Source of the DNA: Branchiostoma floridae
Taxonomy: Eukaryota; Chordata; Leptocardii; Amphioxiformes; Branchiostomatidae
Assembly: GCF_000003815.2 (NCBI RefSeq)
Contig: NC_049986.1
Span: forward strand, 2,631,685 to 2,695,684
Reading direction: 5' to 3'
DNA length: 64,000 nt
Shown: piece by piece, positions 36,941-49,000 of the stretch
How the letters are laid out: the number at the start of each line of letters is the position of its first letter
Position numbering within the stretch: position 1 is the first letter of the stretch
Translations under genes and position numbers: made by a program
Notes under the pieces: generated by a model
Databases searched by the model: none
What the model was told of the DNA's origin: nothing
The model's input: only the letters and a program-made list of their open reading frames with translations

Positions 36941-37399
36941 TAGGGGTGGGTACCAGTGCACCGGTACAAAACCGTTTTTTTCTTAAGTTAATGGACCGGT
37001 CCAGAAAAACGACCTGAAAAAAATATGTGCACTGAATGTTGGACCTTTTGGAAAATGAACAGATTATATGATCAGGTATTCACATGTTTTGGGGATAGCC
37101 GGTCGAGGAAAAGAACAAGAGCGAAGTAGAGTAGAGTAGAGTCTATAGTTATTTCTACCAAGTTTTACAGTCAATCGTACAAATACAGTTAGCCTTGTAG
37201 GATTTTTAAAACACCAGTGGGAGTCGAATACTCCACAAAACTTTTCTTAGTAGCAAAATCAACCATTGTTTTTTAAAAGTATAGTACTTAAAAGTATCCA
37301 TTCACAAGTTTTCACATACTGAATCAGGTTCGGACTTGGACTGACTTATCCTCTGGACCTGAACCGGACCTAAATTTTCTGTACCGGTACCCACCCCTT
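36941..37399. mobile_element. hAT-like MITE 1
   Basis: Ends TAGGGGTGGGTACCAG and CCGGTACCCACCCCT are inverted. Interior landmarks (GTACAAAACCGTTTTTT, GTAGAGTAGAGT, CAAGTTTTACAG) are shared with 37541-37977. The eight flanking bases on each side match only imperfectly (GTAGAAAT, ATATAAAT). Confidence 0.65.
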
Positions 37400-37413
37400 A
37401 TATAAATACTGTA

Positions 37414-38047
37414 ACACATGTTCACCTTGTCCATGCGGTACAGGGATATCAAGTCAATTGATGGAGGTTTCAAATTGCAATATTTTCATAATGCATTGTA
37501 TTGCAGTTTGAAACCACTCCGTCAACTTAACATCCCTAAGTAGGGCTGGGTATCGGTACAGCGTACTGGTACAAAACCGTTTTTTCCTATTGGACCGGTC
37601 CAAAAAAACCGGACCTGAAAAAATTAGGTGGACCGGATGTTGGACCGATTAGAAAATTAACAGATTATTTCATCAGGCATTCACACGTTTTGGCGCTTGC
37701 AGGGTCTTGCAGGTGGAAGAAAATAACGAGTGAAGTAGAGTAGAGTTTATAGTAATTTCTACCAAGTTTTACAGCCAATCGTCAAGTGCAGTTAGCATTG
37801 TAGGATTTTAAAACGCCAGTGTAAGTCTAATACTCCACCAAACAGATTTCTATGTAGTGAAATGGACCATTGGTATGAGTCATACTGAATCAGGTCCAGG
37901 TTCAGGTCCGGACCTGAACCTGATCCTTTGGACCTGAACACCTGGACCTGAATTTTCTGTACCGGTACCCAGCCCTATCCCTAACTACCCAGTTTTGAAT
38001 TGCAATGGATATAGGCTAACCCATGGATAAAGGTGAGCTAGGTTTAT
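37414..38047. mobile_element. GTTCACCTTTAT-family MITE interrupted by a hAT-like element
   Basis: The left part (about 37414-37540) and right part (37978-38047, GGATATAGGCTAACCCATGG, GATAAAGGTGAGCTAGG) correspond to the two ends of the family represented at 25928-26145. The interior is split by the element at 37541-37977, which shows the hAT-like insertion is younger. Confidence 0.55.
37541..37977. mobile_element. hAT-like MITE 2 with 8-bp target duplication
   Basis: Ends TAGGGCTGGGTATCGG and GGTACCCAGCCCTA are inverted. The flanks TCCCTAAG (37533-37540) and TCCCTAAC (37978-37985) form an 8-bp duplication with one mismatch, as expected for hAT insertions. Same family as 36941-37399. Confidence 0.75.
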
Positions 38048-38473
38048 ATAAACTGAAACCATGTGAGGAAGCTGATATGGACATATTATTCAAGTTTTCG
38101 GCCTTTTATCTTATTGTCAAAGTTAGAATATTTTAGTTTCTGTATTGTACATGTGATCTTATATGTTGAATGTTGTTACAAAGTATGTTTAGTACTGGCA
38201 TACATACACATAAATACAAGGCTGAAACAATGAACGAAAGACACCAATATATCAGGAATGGTATTCTGAAATTATTGTTCACCTCTTGCAGAAATAGGTC
38301 GAGCAGCTTATATAACATTAACTGTCCCTAAATTAGCACCTTGCAGTTCAAAACTTTTTTGGGTGAATTTAATTAGGTGAAATGACTTTATCCCTTTTGA
38401 GTGTTTTGAAATTCCATATCCAGGCGTAGATTTGAACATAAAAACAGAAACAGCATTTAAACTGTAGCTAAGG

Positions 38474-38810
38474 CCACACCAATTTAATTTCTTGGTTCAC
38501 GGATTTTTTCATAAAAAATATGGAGCGAGAGGGCGAAATAAAAATAAAAATTGTAAAATGGTTGGAGTAAAGGTGACGGCTAATCCAAAACATAAAGAAA
38601 AAAAAAGTTTTCAGCTTGAAAAAAGTACAAAAACACTTATTGTACAGTAACAGCACCTGTATCCACACTTTAAGGAGCTTATAATATAAAGGCCAATTTG
38701 CTACACCAGAAAGTTGGTGAATGGTTTCATTAATGGTGAAAATTTGCTAAGTCGTAATTTTTTTTTTTTCCAAAAAATAGGAGCGAACCAAGAAATTAAA
38801 TTGGTGTGGA
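38474..38810. mobile_element. MITE with CCACACCAATTTAATTTC termini
   Basis: Ends CCACACCAATTTAATTTCTT and AAGAAATTAAATTGGTGTGG are ~24-bp near-perfect inverted repeats. CTAAGG occurs on both sides and may be the target duplication. No coding capacity. Confidence 0.7.
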
Positions 38811-39356
38811 CTAAGGTCTACCTTCGAGACAGATACAGTACAAAAGCGTCGCTCTGCGGGGCAAGATAGAATTACAACTTGACAATACACGTACAGTGTA
38901 TACTGACTGACAGTAGAAATGAATGGACCAATCAATGAAGGATAATATCTTATCTACGGGACGACAACGTTATGTGATCCGTATGTTCTCCTACAACTAA
39001 ATGCTAATGAGCTACCACTGTCCAATGAGAACGTTCAAAAAGATTCTGTATATACTTTATTTGGCTAGTTGATCACCTCTTATCGACCAATCAGCTTGCA
39101 ACAAGTGCGCGCTATTCTACGTAGCTGCAGTTCTGTTATATGCCGTTGAGTGTCGCCTTTGACACGTCCATTGAGTTGCTCTAGAGGCCATTTAATGGCC
39201 TCTAGAAGAGGATGTATGTGCTAAAGCTGTCCCAACTTCCCATTTGATGATTTGTGTCATTAAAGCTGGTCACTTCATCGCGAATTATGGCTTGATACAT
39301 GATACATATTGTTTCCGTCTTTAAAGGCAATTCTACGACTAAGTAACATTCAGGAT

Positions 39357-40441
39357 TAGGGGTGGATACCGGTGTGACAGCGATCTCGCCCCCCCGCGCT
39401 ACCTGGTACTATACTGCACCTGGGGAGTAACGTGTATGGTGTGTTACCTGGTACCTATATGGCACCTTATTACCGTACCGTAAGATGCCTGTCATACCTC
39501 GAAAGTCGATACTATATTGTTCGGTGCAAACATGACATTGAAATGAAAAAGACAATTTTTGCAGCTGAGGTGGCATAAAAACAGTGCTACTGCGAACGTA
39601 TAAATCAACACCGTCTATGGTACGGAATACGTCAGCTATATGTTTTCAATTTGTCACAGTGTTTTCTTTCTTGTGCTGGAAACATTTCCAAAGCACTAAC
39701 AAAAACACACGTGAATAATAGTTTCTCATTATAAACACTATCTACGCGCAAGTTGATATAGCTGTTGCTAAATGCTACACAAACACTGGTAAAGTACCAG
39801 TCTTAAGAAACACGGGTAAATGCGTCAGTTCCTAAATACTAGAAAAAACAGTCATGTTGGAGGTGAAGATATCCCTTGGCCAGGTGCATACACCAAAATG
39901 TGCGTTATTCTAATTAATACCTAATATTTGCATAATTAATAAAGACATTACATAGTTCTTTTGTGGTCACTTCATGGTAGAGACTTCATATTGGAGATAT
40001 ATAGCTTGTTTGAGGACAGGTGAATACAATGAAATACATCTTATGTCAAGACTCAGGTATATGCAATAATGGGAATACAAGGGACCCAACCCTCCTTGTC
40101 TGAAACAAGTTCAACTATCTTATTACCATGTAATTACGTTAATATTGATACTATGAATGGAGTTATGTATCAAACTCGTGTACTTATACCATTTTGAAAC
40201 TGCATTTTGTGATTTATACCAATCAACTTCTAAAATGTCATGTAAACCCGTTTTTTTTTTGGGGGGGGGGCGAAATCGCTAAAGGGGGGCGAGGTAGGGG
40301 GGCGAGATCACTAGCCGGGGAGGGCGAGATCGCTAGCGATTTCGCCCCGGGGGGGGGGGGGCGAGATCGCTAGTGATTTCGCCCCCGGGGGGGCGAGATC
40401 ACGGGGGGGCGAGATCGCTGTCACACCGGTACCCACCCCTA
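39357..40441. mobile_element. 1.1-kb hAT-like nonautonomous element with exact 8-bp TSD
   Basis: TTCAGGAT flanks the element exactly on both sides (39349-39356, 40442-40449). Termini begin TAGGGGTGGATACCGGTGTG and continue into ACAGCGATCTCGCCCCCC, mirrored at the right end. The right 200 bp are an extreme G-rich array of GGGGGGCGAGATCGCTAG-like units. No transposase frame; it must be mobilised in trans. Confidence 0.8.
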
Positions 40442-41105
40442 TTCAGGATCATTCGATCAACCTCTCCCATGTGCGTGAGGGAGGGAGACCTTAAAACTCG
40501 ACAAGCACGCGGATATGTAGGCTAAAACTCGATGTTGTGCTTCATTTCCAACATGCCTCAATTTTTGATCAAAAACTAGCATTACCTTGCGAGCTGAAAT
40601 ATTTGTCGAGAGCACTGACTGGATGTTGTGATTTAGATGAACTAGAAAAGGATTTGTCTGTTGTGATTTAGATGAACTAGAAAAGGATTTGTCGGGATAG
40701 CGGCCGAATCTACGGGTCGGCAGGAGTGTCGGAGGGACGTCCCCTTTTCCCGATAACTATACCATTTCCGGAGGAGCGTCTCCTAATAAAGGGAGGCACA
40801 TCCCCTTTCCAAGAGGAGCGTCCGCTTGAAAGTCGAGGAGTGTGCACATTCGCGAGGGATGTCCCCATTCGATTGGTCGGGGTGATCTACTTCCTGACGT
40901 TTCGAGTGACATCCATCTACTCAACAAGCAGATGTTTGGCTCTGGCTTTGACGTATATTAAGCTTTTTTGTCAGGATTTCTATTTTGTACCATTTTCTTT
41001 CTGTCCGCCAGCATATAGAAAACAGTACAAAAGGGCAAGCCCGACAAAGAAAAACACCTAAAATACGTCAAAATGCAGCCAGAGCCGAACCGGAGCTCGG
41101 AGAGT

Positions 41106-41241
41106 AACGCTAGTTCACCTTTATCCGTTGGGTATCTTATATCCGTTACTTTTAAAAACAGGATTATCAAATCGACGATGTTGGTTTAAAATTGCAATCT
41201 TTTCAAGATATTGCAGTTTGAAACTACCACCCGCCTACTTG
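41106..41241. mobile_element. Truncated copy of the GTTCACCTTTAT MITE family
   Basis: The left terminus GCTAGTTCACCTTTATCCG, TTATATCCGTTA and part of the interior are present, but the opposite end is missing. Confidence 0.5.
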
Positions 41242-41327
41242 GTATTTTAATTTAAATTTATGTTACAATACTGGGTTGGAGTGGTCCCATATACTGGAGA
41301 GTTCTACGACAACAAGTATACCCTTTT

Positions 41328-41527
41328 AAGGCTAACGTAACATTTCCAAACCGGGGCCCGGTCGGCTGTTTGTAGAAACGAAATGTATAACTGTTATGTA
41401 AAAATATACACTTATAATGTCCACGACTATTCTCTTTACGTCTTGTGTAGTTTGTTGTATTTTATATCATACTTTTCGTTCCCCAAAAGCTGCCGGGCCC
41501 CGGTTTGGAAATGTGACATATAGGCCT
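41328..41527. mobile_element. MITE with AACATTTCCAAACCGG ends, copy 1
   Basis: Inverted ends AACATTTCCAAACCGGGGCC and GGGCCCCGGTTTGGAAATGT bracket an AT-rich interior. A second, similar copy follows about 30 bp downstream in the same orientation. Confidence 0.65.
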
Positions 41528-41553
41528 TGTGTGTGATTTAGGTCCGCTGTAGT

Positions 41554-41768
41554 AAGGCTTAGGTCACATTTCCAAACCTGAGCCCGGCCGGAATGTTTTA
41601 AGACACTTAAAATGTATACCTAGAAATATACACAAAACGTACCGATGCCGATGTATCTTATTTTGACATTTTGTTTAGAATATAATATTTTGATGTCTTT
41701 TATATAATTCTTTTCGCTCCCGAAAGCTGCCCGACCGGACCCCGGTTTGGAAATGTTACCTAAGCTTT
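41554..41768. mobile_element. MITE with AACATTTCCAAACCGG ends, copy 2
   Basis: Ends AAGGCTTAGGTCACATTTCC and GGAAATGTTACCTAAGCTTT are inverted over more than 30 bp. Its right end abuts the GIY-YIG relic, which it seems to truncate. Confidence 0.65.
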
Positions 41769-42137
41769 AATGCCCTCCGTGACCCCACGTTCATACCAGC
41801 GTGGTTCGCAGTCAATGATGCTTGTTGTCTCTAGTCTAAAAGAATGTCCTTTATGTAGTTGTGTGTGCAATATTGCTTGTATCTTTAATGGCCCCAAAAG
41901 GACCATCATATCTGTGCATATTCTGTGCGCCTGGCCAGGATTTAAAATGGTTGACGCCCTCCAACAAATACAACGCTGAACGAATGAGTTTTTAAAACTT
42001 TGATCAAAGGGTTTGAAATCCTGACCGGTCGCCATTAATTGTTTTCGACACAAAGATTCGCAACAGTTTTGTCTGCCCCAACCACGGTGAACCACGACAC
42101 AATTGTACCCACAGGCTAGCTTCGAAAGGTTAAGCAA
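41766..42137 (-). pseudogene. GIY-YIG endonuclease-like relic (Penelope-like retroelement)
   Basis: The minus strand carries HKGHSFRLETTSIIDCEPRW followed by YERGVTEGI, matching the well-known GHSF...ILD-E-RW-ERGVKEAI pattern near the end of the GIY-YIG endonuclease of Penelope-like elements. The catalytic GIY-YIG half is missing, and the frame stops at the MITE boundary. A fragment, not a functional gene. Confidence 0.5.
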
Positions 42138-42934
42138 TTATATATAATTACCGACATTTTTTTCTGACGTATCACATAGTAAATCTTTGAAATGTCCTTG
42201 GATTGGCAACCTGGCTTTTGGCCATTAAAAATTCCGCAGTTTTCTCACTTCTTAGGTAAAATATGTTCTAAGCACTGTGTTGGTGTTATACATTATCATG
42301 AAAATATATCCACGAAAACGTGACCGGGTTAGATATCAAATTTCCTCATCAGTGATTTTTTCACTACAAATGACACATCAAAGAAGGCGAGAACAAATTC
42401 GTTTCTGGTTGTGGATAAGAGAAATATTGTTAACGTTAAGCACAGATGTTACGCATCTTTCCTGCAAGATATCTAAGATCCCCGCTAGCACATTTTATTG
42501 ACTGGTAGTTGCAGTGCTTAAGAATCCCAAACACGTAACATTATGTACCACTAAGCTCATAAGAAATGTTTTGTAAGATAATGTAAGAATTCTCTCCAAA
42601 ACCTTCCATATTTCAACAATCCTGGGCTGACTTGCTTGTCCAAAACAAGGAATTATATTCAAAATATAGTCCTAAACAATTTTCTTAAGCTAAGTCTTCC
42701 TTTGCATGTAGAAAGACACTATATGAAATTTCGCTGAGTTGAAAAGTAGCCAGAAACAAAAGACAGTTCATTAATTGCTTTGGCCTTGGTTAGTTGTTGA
42801 GCCAGTTTTAGTTCAGTTCAGTTCATCCATCCAGTTCAGGTCATTGAAGTGTTACCCTGTTGTACATCCGTACAGCTTTACAGGGATCTTGTCTGGTGTG
42901 ATTTCTTAGTATAGCGGACATGTACATGTGCTAA

Positions 42935-43004
42935 ATGGCTGGGAGAAGTGTTCTTCTACTGCTTGTCGTCCTGGCATCAACACCATTGGGAATCAAGGGA
43001 CAAA
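42935..43004 (+). CDS. CTLD gene exon 1: signal peptide
   Basis: ATG at 42935 (TAAATGGC context) opens MAGRSVLLLLVVLASTPLG followed by IKGQ, a textbook signal peptide with a positively charged n-region and a hydrophobic core, and a donor ACAAA|GTAAGT in phase 1. This phase matches the CTLD1 exon. It could instead belong to another gene whose other exons I did not recognise. Confidence 0.6.
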
Positions 43005-46000
43005 GTAAGTATCGCTACTTCTGTGCCCATTTAGTCTGTGACATTTTACGTATCGCCGCCCGAGGTACATGTTTAATGATACCCCTACGTAGGACAACCT
43101 GAAACATGCGGCGAATGGCTGGTGTAAGTGTATATACCAACCATTCATCATGTTTCAAGTTTTACTTTGAGTGACTTTTAAGCTTATGTGGTAACCTTAG
43201 ACCCCCTTTCCACTAAACGGCGATTGCGATGCGCTCTCACTGCGATCTAAATAGGATATGTGTAACCTTTGATTTCATACTGGGTATATCATACAGCATG
43301 TAAAAGTGTGACTGAGAGGACAAAAAAAAAACACAAAGTGTGAAAACATTTGTTTCTTTTCTGTACAATTCGTTGAGCGATCTGTAAGATTTTAGGGGGT
43401 ATAAGACAGGAAACGGAATTCTCAGCGATTACCATACTTTGCAAATCGATGGCGTACTGCTACTCCGATGAAAATCTTTCACTATAAGCTGTTAACTATC
43501 AATAAATACAGATCAACTATTTCAACTGGAGACAAACTACTACCAGTTGCCCAAAGTATAGTGTTCCTGGTGATTCCATGTGTGTGTGTTTGTGTGTGTT
43601 TGTGAACACAACACGTGCCAACACGTTTCAATCAACATTTTTGGGTCATTCAATAGTTATTTGTCAATGTATAAAAGTAGCCTATAGCAGAATGGTCCAC
43701 AAAAAGGGGCCAAATCTCTGCATTCCAAGGGTCGCTAGTCTTCAAATCTTTTGTGTACCATCCTGAATGTCTGATGTGTTGTCCTTAGCTTAGCGACCAT
43801 ACCATTAGCGAGAACTTGTGTCCGACGTCAGTCACGCAAGCAGTTTGGGCGTCACCATTTTACGTTGACCTTCTTATACAGCTGTCCCAAAGTGCCCAAA
43901 TCTCTCCATTCCAAGATGTTTAAACAGTCTTCAGACCTTTTTTGTATCTCCGTAAATGTGTGATAATCACTTCAAGGACTGTTTCGTCAATGTAATCCCC
44001 ACTACCCTTGACGAGAAAGTGTGACGAAAGTCGGCTATGCTGGCAAAATCATATACAGCGCAGTACATTAGAAGCGAGTCCTATGGGGGTACTTGGATTT
44101 AGAAAAGGGTTATTGTCGAGAAGACAAATGAGATAACTTTGTAAAAATCGGATGCATCTGTATCTCTAAGAATATCATCTATCGGAAAATAACACTAGAT
44201 ATGTAATATCCGTTTATTAATGTTGTATGTGTATATGTATATGTGAGCGAGCGTTTGGGTATCCAGTGACAGTATCCAGGTCCATAGGGGCAGGCTGGAT
44301 ATTGTTTGGCTTACTGCCTTCCTGTCATCGTAGAATCTTCTTGGAGATTAGCAAGCTGATGAAGTAAAAGACAGTCAAGTCCACACATAGACGATTCATC
44401 AAATCGCAAACTAGAACAGCGTCATAATGCAGAACAGCATCAGTAGTTCGATATGCAGTACTCACTGTACAAAAGGTATCATTTACCAATAGCGTTATAT
44501 ATGAATGAAGACCGTTATTGCACATTTTTGCCCCACTGGGCTAAGTACAGATAACTTTAACTTTATTAGAATTGTAACAACACAATACAATATACTGCAC
44601 CAGGCAGCAGGGTGCTGATGTTGTGCAGATACACATTGAGAGACATACATAATCATAGTACAATACATCATAATCATCATCACACAATAAATACAATACA
44701 ATTAAAATCTGAGGACTATCTATTAGTGGTTCGTAGGAGGGTGGTGCAGCTGGAATCTTTTAGTTGATACAATGTAAGAATGTAGTGCATCGGACACTTG
44801 TTTGTTTGTGGAGAGGTTATGAGCTGTGGATCCCTGGAGTAGGAGTGGCACGGTAGGATGTTGTTGTAAGAGGTGTTGGACGGTGGATGTGAGGTTATGG
44901 CGGAGATCACAGTACAGGGGACAGTGTAGGAGGTAATGTGAGACAGTTTCAGAGGAAGCCCCACAATCACACTTCTTGTCCTTAATCCTCATCTTATGCA
45001 GAGTAGAGTTAAGTTGGCTCCATCCCATGCGCAGTCTGGCAGCATAGATGTTGCTCTGTCTTGAGCCGAGGCTGCGATACGTCTGGTGTTTCCTTTGCGT
45101 CAGCAAATGTTTCTTGCACTCAGACTTGAAGGCGACAAGAGTAGGGGCGTCCTTGACGACCTGGGGCAGTTGATTCCACAGGGATGACGTGTACGGGACA
45201 AAGCTTGTTTTGTAAGTCTGAGTCCTGCAGCGTGGGACATGGAGATGGGTGCTGTTTCGAAGTAGGAACCTTGAAGATGACTGGGTGCCTCTTGTAGAGG
45301 GGACAAGTGGCTGTATAGTACAGGAGCCAAATCCTGAAAGAGGCCTAGAAATGTGATTTCGTTGCACCCACTTTACAGAAAAGGTTTGACCTAATTTTGT
45401 GGTAGAGGGGTCTTTGGTCCATCACCCAGCATGATTTTTATGCCCAAATTGTGGTATCACTTTTTTGCTAGCGAAGCATTAAGGTAGAACACTTAAACTG
45501 CATAAGCGAAAAATTCATTTTTCAAAGGGGGAGGGGCAAAAAATTAAACATCAATGATTTTCGATGAAAATTGGTAGGCATATAAAACTTTTCATTGGAA
45601 TTACCCCAAAAAAATTTTTTTTCCCAAAATTGTACTTTGGTGTAAAATTATGGCCCTAAAAAGTTCGATTTTTAAGCAATTTTGGTACTAAAAAACGAGA
45701 TGTTGACGTTACAAAATCAGGCAATTATTTGTGTCACTTATGGGGCCTTGTTTGATACAATATTTGGAATGGCCTAAATATTCACATTATTCTAACCTTA
45801 AAATCATCGAATTCCGACTTTTCTATAAAAAGATATGAGCGTTTGAAGAATTACTTACCCTCAAGGCTATTGTCGGAAAAGCGTTGCTAGGGCCGTTGCT
45901 AAGGATGGTCTAGAAGGCTTTCCCACATAAATACGACTCCAGAACTAACTTTTGTGTCGTAATTTGCCGTAGTTATCTCAGTAGAAGTGTTAGGAAAGTT

Positions 46001-49000
46001 GTGGTAATGTAAAACATTTAACAGATGCATGAATATTGCGTTTGAATGTCATTTATTTCACAAACAAACAAACAAACAAACAAACAAGAATCATCAGTAA
46101 AATTGTTGCTAAGCCCGTTGCTAAGTGGGTAGTCATCATGTTTTAAGCAAAATACAGCAGAGAATCAAGATTTCTGACATATTCTGCTCATTTCATATTG
46201 TGACCCATACATTACTTAAAATATCATCATCTATTGATGATATTGATTGATCAGAAATTTATTTTGGGCTCTACATGGGGGATATAAGGATACTTGAAAA
46301 GGAATTACGCTGATTTTTCTCATTTTCATTGTTGCTCTCTAATGCCATTATGCAGGTACATGTGTACCTTACTAAATAACTGCTTATATCTACTATGTGG
46401 AACACAATGAAAAAGGTTCTACATGGGGGTTATCAGGGCACCACAAAGGTGATAACGTTGACTACATAGGAAAAATGGATACAGAAATATACAACATGTT
46501 GAAAATCTATGTAGATACACAAAGTACTACGGTAGTAATACACATAATATGTACATTTGTGTGACAATAGTATTTTTAGAATGAATGCACGTACATTGTA
46601 CTTTTCTATGGGTGTACTGTGTAGTACTGGTGTGCTGCTATTGACAAGCTGCGGTACATACATACAGTACATTCTGCACAGGTGAACAATCGGTTTCCCA
46701 GGGGTAAATAATTTACACTAATTCTTTATTGCCAAAGCCATTGCTATGGTGGCCTCTACGATCAATGTTGTGTGTAATCTGAACACATTTTCGTCTACCT
46801 TTCTTTTCACTTGGAGTTTGACAATTGTCTTTCACAACTTAGTTAGTGATATATGAAATAACATATATGAAACTGGCAAGGAACCAAACTAAGTACATCA
46901 TCATCATTTAAACACTGCTGGCCATGTCCACTAGTTTGTTTGGATTTTGGCAGTCGCACCCCATGCATTTACATGACTCCGTGCATGCTAGACCATGCAC
47001 CCTGCATGAGCAATTAGCTCTACTACATGAAGTTGTACAACTGCATGTGTTCAACTCAATCAGACTCTTTGGCGCCGGATCCTTAGACATCAGGAGTGGA
47101 ACTAGCACTGTCCCCTTGTCTTCCCAGCCGTGGCCATCTGGTTTGGGCATCTTCTGCATTCCTTTCAGTGACCTCCTCCACAGGCATGTTTGGTATGCAC
47201 ACCTTTGTAAGTGATGTCGTAGGCTGTTGGAAGTTGGTGGAAGTGCTTCATTCCTTTGTTTCTTCTGGCAGAAGATGAAGTACCGCAATTCATCCGTCGT
47301 GCACGGAGCTTTTCCGGATTCATAGAGATCACAGACAAAGTTCTCGCTACTCCTGAAGCACTCTTCTCCCAGCTTTGGTTCTTGACCAAAGACCGCCAAG
47401 TTGGACTGATGCTCAGGATTCTGGCGCAGAACGGACAACGCTTTCTTCTTCCCGATCCCATGAAAGCTCCCAGTTGAGTCACAGCCAGTTATTGCATGAA
47501 ATGCTGGTAGTGCCTGGCATAGTTGAGGTCCCAGCGACTGACTCAAACTGTGTACTGGTATGTACCTTGCCTTATCTTTAACCCCTGTCCTGAACCATAG
47601 CTCGTCACAACCCAGCTCACTGCAGAATGACGTGCAGAGGACAGCTACATCGGTGTCGGGAGAATTGACAACTATACGTCTGCACTCTCTTGCAGCGTCT
47701 TGAACATGCAGCAGTATCCTTGTGTCGGCCTCCTCATGGTCTGAATAGAGGCACTTGAGATCTTCCGTGTGATTGTTTGTTACCATTATAGCTCTTTGGC
47801 CATCTTCCAAGCCACCTCCTACGACTATCTTCTGACCAGGTTGAAGATGGCTCATTCCTAGTTCACAGAAACTTTGTGTCAGATACTCAGATAGATTCTC
47901 CTTGTTCTTGGGATTGGCCACGTATTTCTTCCACTGTTTTGGTGTCGGTGTGGTGTGACCCTGAATCTTGACTTCAAGCGTACTTTGCTGATCTCTTCGC
48001 TGTCTTTCTCCATCTTTGATGCTCGTCTTGTTGTATTGGTCGAACACCACGTCCACTCTTTGGCATTGCTGTCCGAGGTTCGACGTCAGCATCCTGTAAT
48101 GTAGCGTAGCCAGATCACCAAATAAAGCTGCACCTCCTGTCCCTACCGCCTGAATCGTGGCCATTCCATCAGAGATGTATGCAGTAGATATGTCATTTGT
48201 AACAGGTAAGCGTGCATGTACTTGAACTTCTTTCTCCAACTCTGACAGCAGCACACTTTTGCACGTCTTCCTCATCGTACCGTCGGGATGCACCAAGGAG
48301 AGAGGGACCGCGCACAGTTCGTAGGTTAGGACTTCTTTCAGGTCAATCTGACGAGACCTGGCTGCGATTACAAGACGACCGAACAAATCGCGATCAGCAC
48401 TGATTGTAACTACCTTCTCATTGGTAGTCATTCTCCTTTTTTGTGAAAGGGAGTGGAAGGTCTTGATCTTGAGGTGAGGTAACGGCTCCCAAAAGCCTTT
48501 CTCGTTTGAATCAAGTCGTTGCCTCACAAACGTGGAGCATTGTTGTAGACCTATCTCATACGCACTGATCAGTCGTACGGCTGCGTCTTCAGGCATCACG
48601 ACGCCAGTCGCGAAGTTTATCAGTGGGTGAATGTCTTGACTGACATCGGCACAAAACGGATTTGTCATCAGCCCCACTTCGAACATAGCCCGCATCTTTC
48701 GCACGTCGTCCTCATCTCTCTTTACCCTTCCGTCCCTGGCTTCTTTATGCGTGGCAATCAGGTCAGAATCGGCAATGCCGCACATTTCTTTGAGCGCCGT
48801 CACCACTGCCACCCTTTCGTGTACCGTTGCAAACCATCGCTCAAGGGCGCCAGGCCTTTGGCTGATACCCACGATGCCCCCGCTGGTCTTGGAGTCTAGA
48901 TTAATAGATTGTTCGAGGGCCATGTCCGTCCATACCTTTGCGAAGGGTTGGTTAGACCGGGAAATGGCGTGGTCGCCGGCCATGAAGGCATTGTGAACCT

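Larger units (their letters stand above)
31608..42934. other. Region between NR6A1 and the CTLD gene; repeats only
   Basis: The first part should hold the NR6A1 3' UTR, whose end I cannot place. The rest shows a minisatellite, a gap and several DNA elements (separate entries). No open frame here has recognisable coding character apart from the GIY-YIG relic at 41766-42137. A frame at 40726-41040 arises from GC-rich imperfect repeats of GGAG-ACGTCCCC type. Confidence 0.5.

Noticed and set aside
40726-41061. 111-codon plus-strand frame
   Set aside because: Arises from imperfect GC-rich short repeats; no domain, start context or splice structure.
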